Below are positions 52,323 to 61,909 of a stretch of DNA of 64,000 nucleotides, piece by piece. A program made the position numbers and the translations under genes. Every line of letters starts with the position of its first letter. Positions within the stretch are counted from its first letter, which is position 1. The notes under the pieces are model-generated. The model did not search any database and was not told the origin of the DNA. It saw nothing but the letters and a program-made list of their open reading frames with translations. The stretch is from an uncultured Christensenellaceae bacterium (GTDB lineage Bacteria; Bacillota; Clostridia; Christensenellales; UBA3700): assembly GCA_944383895.1 (NCBI GenBank), contig CALWRH010000003.1:62001-126000 (forward strand). The letters run 5' to 3'.

Positions 52323-54080
52323 ATGTCAGATATAGGAATAAGAACGGTGCTTCAGGATGAAGATAGCGATCAATTTAACTCGCTTCAAGAGGCAACATTT
52401 ATTATTAAAGAGTATCAAAGAGGTTATAGATGGGACGATACTCAAATAATTGCGCTTTTAAATGATCTAAAGGAATTTAAAACTCAAGACGGAAAGCTGA
52501 AATACTGTCTCCAGCCGCTAGTTGTAAAAAAATTGCTTATTGAAAACTTTGATAAATTTAACCATGTAAAAAACCTATCTCATGCGATAAAAATAGATAC
52601 GACGAATGTCTGGGAACTTATTGATGGACAACAACGCTTGACAACTATTTTACTTATTTTAGATGTATGTTATAGAGAAGGAAAAACTCTACCGTATAAT
52701 ATTATGTATGTAAATGATCGCAAAATTGACGATTATTTTATAAAAAATGCAAAAAAGACTATTGAGGAATGGTTTAAATCCTTTGGCCTTAGGGAAGACG
52801 ATGTGCGGGATGATATTCGCAAAAAAATTCATTCAAATGTGCAGTTTATTTGGTATGAAGTTGACGATAAAGCAAATTCGGGTGAAGTTTTTACAAAACT
52901 TAATATGGGCAAAATACCTTTAACTAATGCTGAGCTGTTTAAAGCATTACTTCTTATTCGAAGAGATGATCATCAAAACAGCGATGAAAATAGAATATTG
53001 AAGATTTCGTTTGAATGGGATGCAATAGAACAGTCGCTTCATGATGAGGATTTCTGGTTTTTTATCGCCAATATATATGACGAAAAGCAAACACGAATCG
53101 ATTACCTTTTAAAGCTTTATTCACTTTCGTTTATGAGTGATCCAAAAGTAAAGGATGAGAAAATCAGGACAACAGATAACCTATTTCCTTTTTTGGTTTT
53201 ATGTGCCTTGTTAAAGCATAAAGTAAAAAATAGCTTAGATGAGATTTGGGAAGAGATTGTAAAAATTCATGAAACTCTCAAAATGTGGTATTATGATAAT
53301 GATACATATCATAAAATAGGTTTTCTCATTACTGTTACAGATCAACCGTTTGAAGTGATCAACAAGTTAATTGCAGAGTCAAAAGAAAAGAAAAAGTCAC
53401 AACTCAAAGAGTTTATTAATGAAAAAATAGAGTCGAAATTTCAAAATATAAAAATTGAATCATTAAGTTATGACATAGTAACACATAGAAAGCATATCTT
53501 TAATGTTTTGTTGTGTTTTAATATTTACACAATGATAAATAGCAAAACGAGTAATAAATTTTCTTTTAGACAGTTTAAAGACAGAAAACAAGGATGGAAT
53601 ATAGAACACATAAACGCACGTGCAAACGAGATAGAGCTTGGCAATGCTAATGCTGCAACACGAAGAGAAATTTTGGAAGCGATGATAAATCAATTACAAT
53701 ATATTGAAGAGAAAGATACAATTGAAAAGATAAGAAAATTTATTGATGAAAAAGTTGATAATGCAAATTCGGCAGAGTTTGTGCAATTTTATAATGATAT
53801 TAATGATAGGTACGGAAATTTTAATGAAAATGGAATAGGAAATCTCACTTTACTGGATGAAGAAACAAATAAATCATATAAAAATGCTTTGTTTGCGGTT
53901 AAGAGAAAAAAAATAATTGAACGTGACCGTGGTGAGGTGTTTATCCCGGTTTGCACTAAAAATGTATTTCTAAAAATGTACTCTGATAGCAATGGACTTG
54001 TGAATATGTTGCAGTGGAATGCTGTTGATGCAGAATGTTATTTAAATGAAATTAAAAGAATATTGGGAAAGGAGGCGTGA
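52323..54080 (+). CDS. DUF262/DUF1524 protein (GmrSD-like)
   Basis: A 585-residue protein. DUF262 signatures are EYQRGYRWDD near 31-40 and DGQQRLTT near 101-108. A helical middle region leads to a C-terminal DUF1524-like segment with WNIEHINAR near 426, where an HNH-type 'H-I-x-x' motif is expected. GmrSD-type enzymes are NTP-dependent restriction factors that attack modified DNA. AAAGGAG precedes the ATG. It is directly followed by a second DUF262 gene. Confidence 0.8.
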   Translation: MSDIGIRTVLQDEDSDQFNSLQEATFIIKEYQRGYRWDDTQIIALLNDLKEFKTQDGKLKYCLQPLVVKKLLIENFDKFNHVKNLSHAIKIDTTNVWELIDGQQRLTTILLILDVCYREGKTLPYNIMYVNDRKIDDYFIKNAKKTIEEWFKSFGLREDDVRDDIRKKIHSNVQFIWYEVDDKANSGEVFTKLNMGKIPLTNAELFKALLLIRRDDHQNSDENRILKISFEWDAIEQSLHDEDFWFFIANIYDEKQTRIDYLLKLYSLSFMSDPKVKDEKIRTTDNLFPFLVLCALLKHKVKNSLDEIWEEIVKIHETLKMWYYDNDTYHKIGFLITVTDQPFEVINKLIAESKEKKKSQLKEFINEKIESKFQNIKIESLSYDIVTHRKHIFNVLLCFNIYTMINSKTSNKFSFRQFKDRKQGWNIEHINARANEIELGNANAATRREILEAMINQLQYIEEKDTIEKIRKFIDEKVDNANSAEFVQFYNDINDRYGNFNENGIGNLTLLDEETNKSYKNALFAVKRKKIIERDRGEVFIPVCTKNVFLKMYSDSNGLVNMLQWNAVDAECYLNEIKRILGKEA

Positions 54081-54085
54081 TTATT

Positions 54086-56314
54086 ATGTCAATAGGGGAA
54101 AAGGTCTCATTCTGGCAATTTATTAATGGTAATAATATAAAAATTGAAATACCTGAAATTCAAAGGGATTATGCGCAAGGAAGAAAGGATTTGAAAATAG
54201 AATTTTCTTTCGACCGTTTGTTGGATGATATGTATGCTGCGCTCTTTAATAGAGGTTTACTTGATTTGAATTATATTTATGGCAAGATAGATAACGGGAT
54301 ATTTATCCCGATAGATGGCCAACAAAGATTGACAACGCTATTGATTTTGCATATTTATGCTTTTTCAAAAGAAAATAAGCGCAAAGAATTAAATGTTCTT
54401 GAACAGAAATTTTTCTACAAAACTCGTATCACAACACAGCGTTTTATAGAGAAATTAATTGACAATTTATATAAATACTTCGAAGAAGATGAGGTTAAAG
54501 AAATAAGAAATTTTATTGAGGATTCAGAGTGGTTTGTTTTATCGTGGTTGAGGGATCCTTCAGTCTCATCTTTTATTAATGTTATAGAAAAAATTGATTT
54601 GAAATTTAAAGATACCATATTTTCAGATAAATTGGTTGATGATAATTGTGGTATTACGTATATGGCTCTTAGCATAGAAAATATGGGCAATGAAAATGAA
54701 CTATATATAAAAATGAATTCAAGGGGAAAGTCGCTTACTGAATTTGAGATCTTTAAGTCTGATCTTTTTGAATATATTGAGAGCAAAATTGATTCTGAGA
54801 ATATAACTCAATCCTTCTGCAATGATTTTAAAACCAATATTGATACAAAGTGGATGTCAATGATTTGGGATTTTAAATTAAATCAGAAAAAATACGCATT
54901 AGATTTAGCAAATGAATGTGATATTTTTTACTTAAAATTGTTACATTGGATTTTGCTTAATAATATTCTACCGTCAATGAATGGTAAATATGATGAAAAT
55001 ACGAAGAAAATAATTTACAATAAAGGTTTTTTTAACTTTCACAATTATAGCAATAAATTATCAAGTAAAAAAATAGCAAAAGAAATATTTTATACATTAG
55101 ATCTGCTTGATTGGATAAAAAATCACGATATCAATTTGTTTGATTATATTTTTAATAACATCATTATTAAAGCTGAAAATAATGAAAGAAAGGAGCGCGT
55201 GATCTTAAATGCAATTACTTCATATGCGGTAGTAGGTTATAATGAATATTCTGAAAAAGCATTTAAGGATTGGTTTGATATAATAGAAAAACTAGTTAAA
55301 AATACTGAAATAGATACTGAAGAAAAATATTGTAAAGCTTGTCTATCAATCAATAATATATCTGCAAAATGTTGCGCTGATTCAATCAAATATTTTGCAT
55401 CGCTTGATTGTGAAAAACCCAATGTTGCTTTTTTTGATAAAAACCAACTAAAAGAAGAAGTGGTCAAAGCACAGCTTATTCTTAGCAATGAAAGCTGGTA
55501 TAATCCATTGAAAACTGCTGAAAAGCAAGCGTATTTTGATGGTCAAATAGGTTTTATGTTGAGGTTGCAGGGCATCACGAGTCAAAATTTATTATCAGGA
55601 CAGGAAGATATTGATCATTTTAATGATAATTGGGAAGTTATATGCAAGATTTTAAGTAAAGAGATGATAAATAAAAATGATAATATCTTAAAAAGAGCTC
55701 TTTTAACTTTTGGAAATTTTTCTATAGGGGCTAATTCCAACGACACATTCTTTTTTGAAGGAGGAAACGAGTATTATAATTGGCGAAGATTACTCCGTGA
55801 AGATAAATCGTTCAACGTTTTTAAGAAATTTTTCAGTGCATTAAAAAATGATAAAGCAACTGACGTCATAACAAATCTTGAAAAATACATTGATGAATAT
55901 AGCGGAAGCGAAGATTATATATATAATTTAATCAAGATCCCTGAACTTTTTGATTATATGTCTCAAAATAGATTTAGAAAAGATACTGAATCGAATTATA
56001 AAGATAGGGTTATTCTGTATAAAAAAGAAAGGTTAAGTAGTCAGTATGTAGAAGCAATGAGTTACGCGTTGTATGCTCAATTAAAGAAAAATGGATACAA
56101 TGTTAGCTATCATAGCGGTACGGGTTATTTGTATGATGAATCTTCTAGTGCTTATATAGAAAACATAAATGATATTCCAACCAGAATTGAATATCATAGC
56201 GGTTGTTTCTATTGCAATAATACAAAAATGGACGGGAAAAATGGCAAAGGTATATCAACAGTTTCAAGTTTATTAGAAAATATAAAAAAGGATATAACAT
56301 TGATAGAGTTGTAA
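54086..56314 (+). CDS. Second DUF262 protein without visible nuclease motif
   Basis: A 742-residue AT-rich protein. DUF262 motifs are EIPEIQRDYAQG near 22-33 and IDGQQRLTT near 76-84. The long helical remainder shows no HNH or 'HIxP' motif, unlike the preceding gene. The ATG at 54086 is chosen because AAAGGAGG lies 10 bases upstream; the earlier GTG is too close. It could be the regulatory partner of the first DUF262 protein, or an RloF-like restriction accessory. Last gene of the operon. Confidence 0.75.
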   Translation: MSIGEKVSFWQFINGNNIKIEIPEIQRDYAQGRKDLKIEFSFDRLLDDMYAALFNRGLLDLNYIYGKIDNGIFIPIDGQQRLTTLLILHIYAFSKENKRKELNVLEQKFFYKTRITTQRFIEKLIDNLYKYFEEDEVKEIRNFIEDSEWFVLSWLRDPSVSSFINVIEKIDLKFKDTIFSDKLVDDNCGITYMALSIENMGNENELYIKMNSRGKSLTEFEIFKSDLFEYIESKIDSENITQSFCNDFKTNIDTKWMSMIWDFKLNQKKYALDLANECDIFYLKLLHWILLNNILPSMNGKYDENTKKIIYNKGFFNFHNYSNKLSSKKIAKEIFYTLDLLDWIKNHDINLFDYIFNNIIIKAENNERKERVILNAITSYAVVGYNEYSEKAFKDWFDIIEKLVKNTEIDTEEKYCKACLSINNISAKCCADSIKYFASLDCEKPNVAFFDKNQLKEEVVKAQLILSNESWYNPLKTAEKQAYFDGQIGFMLRLQGITSQNLLSGQEDIDHFNDNWEVICKILSKEMINKNDNILKRALLTFGNFSIGANSNDTFFFEGGNEYYNWRRLLREDKSFNVFKKFFSALKNDKATDVITNLEKYIDEYSGSEDYIYNLIKIPELFDYMSQNRFRKDTESNYKDRVILYKKERLSSQYVEAMSYALYAQLKKNGYNVSYHSGTGYLYDESSSAYIENINDIPTRIEYHSGCFYCNNTKMDGKNGKGISTVSSLLENIKKDITLIEL

Positions 56315-56902
56315 GTTGCTTATCCATTAAACTATCAAATATATAGATATTAATTACAGTATAATAAGAATATTGTAGTTTATAGGGAGAAAAGCATTGA
56401 CGATTTTCTTATTTTAGGACATATTAGATAATAAGGTATGACATTTTGTCGGCAGAGTTATAATCCATTAAAGCCATTCATAAGCGAGCCGAAAGGCTCG
56501 TTTTTTATGCGTGGTGGAGCAGTTTGTTGTGACCGTTGCGTGCAGATTGCACGCGACAGGAGGTCGCACGAACGGGTGAATCTATGTTAGAGAGAATAAA
56601 AATGACGTGAGGGCTTTCGCCGTTACGGCGAAACTCTCCTCAATTCTATTTTGTGATTCCGCTCCGTCGCATTGAACGGTAACGCTCGTTGTTCAGACAG
56701 GCTTATGTGGGCTTGATTCTTGTTATGCCATAGTTATTGATATTCTCTATTTTCAATAGTTTTGCGATTTTGCTTTGCTGCGTGATAGCAGCAGGACATT
56801 TTTATGGTTTGATTTTAAAGATAAAAGTTTATTTTTTGTGAAAGTCCCGTATTTGGGACTTTTGAAACGCTATGATTAAGAAAAAACAAAGGAGATACTA
56901 TT
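56315..56902. other. Intergenic spacer between the restriction operon and the terminal cluster
   Basis: Holds a terminator (56485-56506) and a hairpin AAAGTCCC/GGGACTTT (56841-56862) with no strong T-run. Several short GC-rich inverted stretches between 56600 and 56720 (for example CGCCGTTACGGCG) look like remnants of mobile DNA. No gene was found. Confidence 0.5.
56485..56506 (+). terminator. Terminator of the restriction operon
   Basis: CGAGCC-GAAA-GGCTCG, a stable tetraloop stem, then six T. Confidence 0.88.
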
Positions 56903-57394
56903 ATGCAGGAGTTTGAGGAAAATAAGAATGATAACGAAAAAGATCGTTTATCGGAGCAAAAAAAAGAAGAACTTGCAGCTTATTACAGACGGACAAAGGT
57001 AATAAGAAATTTGATTATCGGCGCAGGGATATTTGTCTTTGTTTGCGTGATATTTTTCGTGCTTGCAAACACAAATGCTTGTTCTGAAAACGCAATGGAA
57101 GTCGTAAGCGGCCCTGAGCTGGTTGCTTATCTGGGGGGAGAAGGATTTAAGCCTGCCGTGAAGGTAGAAGTTAAGAATAAGTCGAACAATCCTATAAAAG
57201 TGAGATTTGAGTGTGTTGTTTATGGAACAGACGGCAGAAAGAGTACCACGATCAGTTCAGGGTATGAATTGATCATGCCCGGAGATATTGTCGAGATCAT
57301 CGGAACATCTTATGATTCATATCCGTTTTCGCTTTATTCGGATTATTGTGCAAGCATAAGCGAGTTGAATTACAGCGTGTTAAAAAACGTGTAA
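56903..57394 (+). CDS. Single-TM protein with extracytoplasmic beta domain
   Basis: A 163-residue protein. A charged N-terminal 33 residues is followed by one helix (about 34-55) and an outside domain of about 105 residues, 'KPAVKVEVKNKSNNPIKVRFECVVYGTDGR', that reads as a beta-sandwich. AAAGGAG precedes the ATG. Composition returns toward the chromosomal average here. No family recognised. It may be independent of the genes downstream. Confidence 0.62.
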   Translation: MQEFEENKNDNEKDRLSEQKKEELAAYYRRTKVIRNLIIGAGIFVFVCVIFFVLANTNACSENAMEVVSGPELVAYLGGEGFKPAVKVEVKNKSNNPIKVRFECVVYGTDGRKSTTISSGYELIMPGDIVEIIGTSYDSYPFSLYSDYCASISELNYSVLKNV

Positions 57395-57468
57395 GTATTT
57401 AGAAAACACAACGGGAAACAGTCGGAAAACGATAATATAAGGAAAAAAATCTGCAAGAGGAAAGTACG

Positions 57469-58044
57469 ATGGACAGATATGTATATATAAACCTGATTGC
57501 GGGCGACAACGACAAAGATGTGCCTGCTATAATCAGGTTTAAGGCGGTTGATTTCGGCAGAGACGTCGACAGCAAGATATTCGATAAACCTTGCAAACCG
57601 ATAAGAGCGCTCGAAAGGTTTGTCGAGAAGTTTCTCGGCATCAGCAATAAGGAACTTGAAAATTGTCCGCAACAAAACGATGTAAGACAAGAATTTTTGC
57701 GTTTTATCGAAGGGGCGCACATTATATGCGACGACATAGGATTTTGTGAAAGAGCGTTGGGCAGAAAAATAAAGGACATAAGAACTCTTGATTCCGTCAG
57801 ACGCGTGAACGGAACGTGTTATTTTGACGATCGCTATGAACTTGTTTTACAAGAAGCGAAAAAAGGAGAGATGGCACTCGCAGACGTGCAGAGAATTACC
57901 GAAAGCGCTTTTGGCGATGCATGTAAAATCCTGGACGATCTGTTGTTTCATAAATTGATTGTCAAAAAAGGGAAATTTTACGTTGCTGCCGACAGCGGGC
58001 AGAAAACGCAAGCATTACGGTGGAAAAATAAAAATGAAGATTGA
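57469..58044 (+). CDS. Degenerate DnaQ-fold exonuclease-like protein with winged-helix tail
   Basis: A 191-residue protein. The pattern 'ALERFVEKFLGISNKELENCP...FLRFIEGAHIICDDIGFCERALG...IRTLDSVRRV' matches the DnaQ-type exonuclease layout. However, the DxE of motif I reads INLIAG and the HN...FD of motif II reads ICDDIGFC, so key metal ligands are missing. Residues 130-180 look like a winged helix. AGAGGAAAG precedes the ATG. It overlaps the next gene by 11 bases. The fold call is by eye; activity as a nuclease is unlikely. Confidence 0.5.
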   Translation: MDRYVYINLIAGDNDKDVPAIIRFKAVDFGRDVDSKIFDKPCKPIRALERFVEKFLGISNKELENCPQQNDVRQEFLRFIEGAHIICDDIGFCERALGRKIKDIRTLDSVRRVNGTCYFDDRYELVLQEAKKGEMALADVQRITESAFGDACKILDDLLFHKLIVKKGKFYVAADSGQKTQALRWKNKNED

Positions 58045-58891
58045 AAAAATAAAAGCGGATATCAACGGCACAATTATTGAGAAGGCGTTGTCGGACGGCA
58101 TAAATTTTATATTTTATCAAAACGCAAAAGAGAAAACGATTTACGAGAAAGTATTTCAACTTGTTGTTGACAAGGAGTATTATGAAGACGATTATTATAA
58201 GGATAACGACATATATGTATGTATTGAATTGTCGGATGACATTTCTTACAAACTGATATATGATAATCAGGAACTAGACATAATGGCAGAAAGGCTTCTT
58301 ATCGAGAACAAATCCGCTCCCGTATACAATCACGAGATAAGCAAGGGTCTGATCGAAAACTATATCAAGAAAAACGGCTATATCAGGACGTTTTTCTACG
58401 GTGGAGATATGATGCCGACAGATACCCCCAAAGGGATATTGGACGGTATAATGAAAAAAGCAAAACCGTCGGATGCAATGACACAGGCAGGTCTTTTTTA
58501 TTATATAAGAAATATTGAGCCCGTGTTTATAAACGCTAAAAAAGATTGTCGACTTTTGCTCTTGGCAAACGGTAGTTTTTATATCGAAGGAGAAAATGAG
58601 GACGACGAAGAACAGTGTGCGCTTAAAGAATATTTCAAGTTCGTAATAACGGCGAAACTCGCCGACAGGACGGAAGAACTGGAATTCTGCGCAAACAACT
58701 ACCCTTTGTTTGTAAGCGGGCTGTTTGAGGCGGCAGGAAAAAGTCTGGATATAGAAGCTGTACTGAAAATTTTGGAAGACTATTACGGTCAGACGGTTTT
58801 CTTTTGTCCGGAGGAGTTTCGCTCTGTGCTAAGTCAGGAAAACGTGGTAAAGCTGATTAAAGATATAAACGAAAACATCTTACCTTTTTAA
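58034..58891 (+). CDS. Unknown protein between two DnaQ-like genes
   Basis: A 285-residue acidic, soluble protein beginning MKIEKIKADINGTIIEKALSD. The N-terminal 90 residues look beta-rich; the rest is mixed with a helical end. No motif was recognised. It overlaps the upstream gene by 11 bases and is 9 bases from the downstream gene, so the three are one unit. The start at 58034 is the first ATG after the end-overlap region; a longer frame has no ribosome site. Confidence 0.68.
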   Translation: MKIEKIKADINGTIIEKALSDGINFIFYQNAKEKTIYEKVFQLVVDKEYYEDDYYKDNDIYVCIELSDDISYKLIYDNQELDIMAERLLIENKSAPVYNHEISKGLIENYIKKNGYIRTFFYGGDMMPTDTPKGILDGIMKKAKPSDAMTQAGLFYYIRNIEPVFINAKKDCRLLLLANGSFYIEGENEDDEEQCALKEYFKFVITAKLADRTEELEFCANNYPLFVSGLFEAAGKSLDIEAVLKILEDYYGQTVFFCPEEFRSVLSQENVVKLIKDINENILPF

Positions 58892-58900
58892 GGAGTGAAA

Positions 58901-59440
58901 ATGCATTTAACGGAATTGATTGAAAGTAAAACATTTGTAGCGATTGCATTGGAACTTTATAACGGACAGATCGGGATAGGCGCGGTCAGATTCGAAGGGT
59001 GGGAGATTGCCGATAAAAATATAAAGGACCGAGTACGGATCACAGATAAAATATGCGTCCGTACATACAGCGTTGCGGGATTGGAAAAGTCGTGCCGTAC
59101 AGAGAGAAAACCGGTGATGTATGACGATGCCGACAATACTGCAAAGCTGTTGAAATTCATAAGCACAAGCATTATCGTAGTGCATAAACCTGAGGATATA
59201 TTTTTATTAAATGCGATAACGGAGCGTAGTGCCGAACGTATTGAAAACAGAATTCTCGACAATCTGAGCATTGCAAAAAGTATATACGGGGATAAGATAA
59301 AAGACTTTTCGATGAAATATTTTGCAAGTCGTTTTTTTCCGAGATCGCAATATGACGGAACAACGGGAGCGGCAGTACTTACAGCAATGATTTTCGGCAG
59401 GCTTGCGCTTGAAGACGATTTTGCCCATTGCGGATACTGA
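58901..59440 (+). CDS. Second degenerate DnaQ-fold protein
   Basis: A 179-residue protein. 'FVAIALELYNGQIGIGAVRFEG' takes the place of exonuclease motif I with Asp replaced by Ala and Glu kept. 'IIVVHKPEDIFLLNA' replaces 'VxHNxxFDxxFL' with the Asp kept. The tail 'DNLSIAKSIYGDKIKDFSMKYFA...YDGTTGAAVLTAMIFGRL' copies the ExoIII motif block but lacks the catalytic His and Asp. AAGGAG sets the ATG at 58901. A nucleic-acid-binding rather than cutting role is suggested. Confidence 0.5.
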   Translation: MHLTELIESKTFVAIALELYNGQIGIGAVRFEGWEIADKNIKDRVRITDKICVRTYSVAGLEKSCRTERKPVMYDDADNTAKLLKFISTSIIVVHKPEDIFLLNAITERSAERIENRILDNLSIAKSIYGDKIKDFSMKYFASRFFPRSQYDGTTGAAVLTAMIFGRLALEDDFAHCGY

Positions 59441-59547
59441 AATTTTGTGCTAAATTTATTATGTACCAAAAATGTCGCATTACCTGGTGTATGCTTTTAA
59501 CAGAAAAAACGACGGTTAGTAAGGGCTGATGCAAAAAAAGGTGGCTT

Positions 59548-60537
59548 ATGATGGAGAGTAAAAAACTTGCGTTATTGAGGATTTTACAAATTCTGAAAGA
59601 CAAGAGCGATGTCGATCATCCTCTGAAACAGGAAGATATCGCAAATCGGATTGCTGACGATTACGGTATTGAGATAGAGAGAAAGGCAATAGGACGCAAC
59701 ATCTCCCTTCTGAGAGAGGCGGGCTATGAGATAGAAAACACGAGAAAGGGATGTTATCTTGCGGAGCGTGATTTTGAGGACTCGGAACTGCGCCTTTTAA
59801 TAGACGGAGTATTGTCAAGTCGGCATATAAACGCTAAACACTCAAAAGATCTGATAGAAAAACTCTGTGCGCAGTCAAATATCTATTTTCGGTCGCACGT
59901 TAAAAACGTGTATACAGTAAACGATTGGAATAAGTCGGACAATATGTCGCTGTTTTACAATATAGACGTCATTGACTGCGCGATTGAAAGCGGCAAGGTG
60001 ATAACCTTCAATTACAATAAGTACGGCATTGATAAGAAGTTGCACAAGAGTTCTTTTCATAAAGTCAGTCCCTACCAGTTGCTACTGCACAATCAGCATT
60101 ATTATCTTATGGCAAGGCAGGAAAAATGGGGCAATATAAACTATTATAGACTAGACAGGATAACGGACATCGAGATGACGGACGAGCCTCTGACCGACAT
60201 ACGCAAAGTCAAGGGGTATGAAAACGGAATAAATTACAAAGAGATATCCGCAAGCATGCCCTATATGTTTTCGGATAAACCTGAAACTGTTGTCATATCT
60301 TGCGAAGAGTGGATGGCGGACCAGATAATAGACTGGTTCGGCTTTGACGTCCGTTTTGAAAAGAAAGACGGCAGCAAAATAACCGCCACGTTGAGAGCGT
60401 CCAAAAAAGCGATGCTGTATTGGGCAATGCAATATGCTTGTTATGCCGAGGTGTTGTCCCCTGTTTCGCTGAGAGAAGAAATAATAAGCAATCTTGATTA
60501 TGCTATAAATAACTATAAAAGGGAGAATAAATCATGA
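59548..60537 (+). CDS. WYL-domain transcriptional regulator
   Basis: A 329-residue HTH-WYL protein. A winged helix at about 1-65 (QEDIANRIADDYGIEIERKAIGRNI) is followed by the WYL domain near 145-210, with 'ITFNYNKYG...HKVSPYQLLLHNQHYYLMAR', and a C-terminal WCX extension. WYL proteins regulate many phage-defence operons and bind nucleic-acid ligands. AAAGGTGG precedes ATG 59548; the next codon is also ATG. Its stop overlaps the next start (ATGA). Confidence 0.9.
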   Translation: MMESKKLALLRILQILKDKSDVDHPLKQEDIANRIADDYGIEIERKAIGRNISLLREAGYEIENTRKGCYLAERDFEDSELRLLIDGVLSSRHINAKHSKDLIEKLCAQSNIYFRSHVKNVYTVNDWNKSDNMSLFYNIDVIDCAIESGKVITFNYNKYGIDKKLHKSSFHKVSPYQLLLHNQHYYLMARQEKWGNINYYRLDRITDIEMTDEPLTDIRKVKGYENGINYKEISASMPYMFSDKPETVVISCEEWMADQIIDWFGFDVRFEKKDGSKITATLRASKKAMLYWAMQYACYAEVLSPVSLREEIISNLDYAINNYKRENKS

Positions 60538-61826
60538 CTTACGATGAGATATGCAAAAACAAATTAGAGCAGGCTAAAGATGTCTGTAAGGAACTGAACA
60601 TGTTTTCGTTCAACAAGGTAGTGAAAAGAAATAATGTGCCTGCAAAATGGTCTGACGAAAGCAGAAAAGAAATACGCAATTCACGCTCCGACGGATGTTG
60701 TTCTTTATGCAACGATATTGACAAAGAAGATTGCAGCTGTATTAATGTCGAAGAAAAAAACGGCACTTTTACATATAATATGAAGTATATCTGCCACGGT
60801 GCTCACTCGCTGGATTTTTTAAGGAGCATAAAGAAACCCGGCGGAGGAAATTTGATTGATGACGTAGAGAACAAACCTATCAACTGGAATTACACTCCGG
60901 TGCTGTTTTTGTTTGAAAATCCGAGTAACGAAAAGAAGTCCTGGGAAGAATCCGGGTTTGTAGACAGAAAGCTTACGATTTACGAACAGAACGAAGGGAA
61001 ATGCCCTTCCGCAGATTGGCATTGGATATACGGCGGATATGATGAAGACTATCTTGAATACCCCAATTGTTTCGTGCAGAAGGCTTACGGCGGACTTGTT
61101 GCAAGCATTGTAAAGATGTTCAGGTTGGCCAATGCATATGTTACAGATGCCGTAAAGTGCTCAATGAATTGCGACAAAAAGTTTTTGACAACGAATCAAT
61201 ATCATGCAAAGGCGGTGGAGAACTGTTGCGTGAACAGATTGTGTAAAGAGGCGGAAATCCTTACTATGCACAGTAAAAGATTGACTATATTCGCCTTCGG
61301 CAAGCGAGCTTTTATTTTAGCAAGAAAATATCTTGTTAAAGATAAATATACTGTCATAGTAAAACTGCCTCACCCTTCGGACATAAACATCTCTGACGAT
61401 TTCAGAAAGTACATAATTTTCGCTAAGGTATTCAAGACATTAACTAACAGAGGAAACGGTTTTACGGCAGTTAAGGAATTTTTGGATAACGACAGAAGAG
61501 TCGCAATAAGCAGCCGGGTGGATGAACGTATAAAAGATGAAAATCTTAAGCAAGAAATAAAAAAAATGTTTAAAGAAAATAATATAAAAGTCAAATCTGT
61601 TTGTATAAAACCGGAAAAACTGTATGTAAGAATAAAATTTAATTATAATAGCCAAATATACGGATTTTGTTATGACGGGTATGACGACAACTCTTTCTGG
61701 GCATGGAATTATGGCAAAAAAAGACATATAACCGAAAAAGAAAAAGATTTGCAACGTCTTTACGATTTGTTTAAGCAGTGCCTCGGTGTAGATATAGAAC
61801 GCAATGATAATATAATGGAAGTATAA
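60534..61826 (+). CDS. Uracil-DNA-glycosylase-superfamily-like protein
   Basis: A 430-residue protein. A UDG-like core runs from about 120 to 300: PVLFLFENPS in the motif-1 position, 'NAYVTDAVKCSMNC' like the 'YITNxVKCRP' of family 4 UDGs, then 'KEAEIL...LTIFAFGKRAF' and LPHPSD as motif 2. A Cys-rich N-terminal part (C-SLC-N...DCSC) could hold a metal. The C-terminal 130 residues are unrelated to UDG. It is translationally coupled to the WYL regulator. Recognition of modified phage DNA is an attractive but unproven role. Confidence 0.62.
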   Translation: MTYDEICKNKLEQAKDVCKELNMFSFNKVVKRNNVPAKWSDESRKEIRNSRSDGCCSLCNDIDKEDCSCINVEEKNGTFTYNMKYICHGAHSLDFLRSIKKPGGGNLIDDVENKPINWNYTPVLFLFENPSNEKKSWEESGFVDRKLTIYEQNEGKCPSADWHWIYGGYDEDYLEYPNCFVQKAYGGLVASIVKMFRLANAYVTDAVKCSMNCDKKFLTTNQYHAKAVENCCVNRLCKEAEILTMHSKRLTIFAFGKRAFILARKYLVKDKYTVIVKLPHPSDINISDDFRKYIIFAKVFKTLTNRGNGFTAVKEFLDNDRRVAISSRVDERIKDENLKQEIKKMFKENNIKVKSVCIKPEKLYVRIKFNYNSQIYGFCYDGYDDNSFWAWNYGKKRHITEKEKDLQRLYDLFKQCLGVDIERNDNIMEV

Positions 61827-61876
61827 ATAAGGATTTGGCATGCCTTAAGTTCCCATAAACGGTACATAACAAGCGC

Positions 61877-61882
61877 TATAAT
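61877..61882 (+). promoter_or_regulatory. Possible -10 box of the helicase gene
   Basis: A TATAAT lies 28 bases before the ATG, with no good -35 hexamer at the expected distance. It may give the helicase some independent expression. Confidence 0.35.
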
Positions 61883-61909
61883 TTTTGATGTGGAAAGGAT
61901 AGCGACTTT

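Noticed and set aside
56508..56518. Inverted copy of the tmRNA 3' end as an island end
   Set aside because: Only about nine bases (GGTGGAGC region) match and in the wrong orientation for a duplicated attachment site; chance is likely.
59441..59547. WYL operator before the regulator gene
   Set aside because: ACCA...TGGT half-sites near 59465-59490 are too short and imperfect to call.
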